From Phycisphaerales bacterium (GTDB taxonomy: Bacteria > Planctomycetota > Phycisphaerae > Phycisphaerales > SM1A02), in NCBI GenBank assembly GCA_007127615.1, contig SKZB01000162.1, forward strand, positions 1 through 7,605: a DNA stretch of 7,605 nt. Reading direction: 5' to 3'. The notes under the pieces were generated by a model. That model was not told where the DNA came from. It saw nothing but the letters and a program-made list of their open reading frames with translations, and did not search any database. A program made the position numbers and the translations under genes. Shown in pieces: positions 5,549-7,605 of this stretch (its first letter is position 1; the number at the start of each line of letters is the position of its first letter).

Positions 5549-7605
<2,057 letters not shown>

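Overview
The window is a GC-rich bacterial chromosome segment. It probably comes from a Gram-negative planctomycete, with Phycisphaerae or a relative most likely. I base this on the flavour of the MraY and FtsH sequences, on two small proteins that look like planctomycete-type conserved hypotheticals, on weak or absent Shine-Dalgarno sequences, and on outer-membrane assembly genes together with peptidoglycan genes. The taxonomic call is an inference from remembered sequence patterns, not from a search.

Layout. (1) Positions 3-2268, + strand: the 3' part of murF, then a complete mraY. These are consecutive steps of peptidoglycan precursor synthesis and the remains of a dcw (division and cell wall) cluster, which stops after mraY instead of continuing to murD, ftsW and murG. 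(2) Positions 2316-3608, - strand: a single-domain response regulator (transcribed first), then two small uncharacterised proteins of about 101 and 133 aa. This block converges on mraY. The gap between the regulator and the next gene holds a 16-bp-period microrepeat and a GC-rich nested stem-loop. (3) Positions 3609-3747: a divergent control region. It has a candidate sigma70-like promoter for the rightward genes with a perfect 13-bp palindrome inside its spacer, a TACAAT -10 box facing the regulator, and a 35-bp imperfect dyad next to that box. (4) Positions 3748-7605, + strand: a BamD-like TPR protein, an LptE-like lipoprotein that overlaps it by one base, and ftsH, which runs off the window end.

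Functionally the segment is mostly envelope biogenesis: cytoplasmic and membrane steps of peptidoglycan synthesis (MurF, MraY), outer-membrane protein assembly (BamD-like), LPS export to the outer membrane (LptE) and membrane protein quality control (FtsH, which in E. coli also sets LPS synthesis by degrading LpxC). I see no mobile element, CRISPR array, tRNA or rRNA, and no clearly new multi-gene system. The most worthwhile points are the divergent control region with a probably leaderless bamD transcript, the cysteine-free BamD-like protein, and the two uncharacterised small proteins behind a lone receiver domain.
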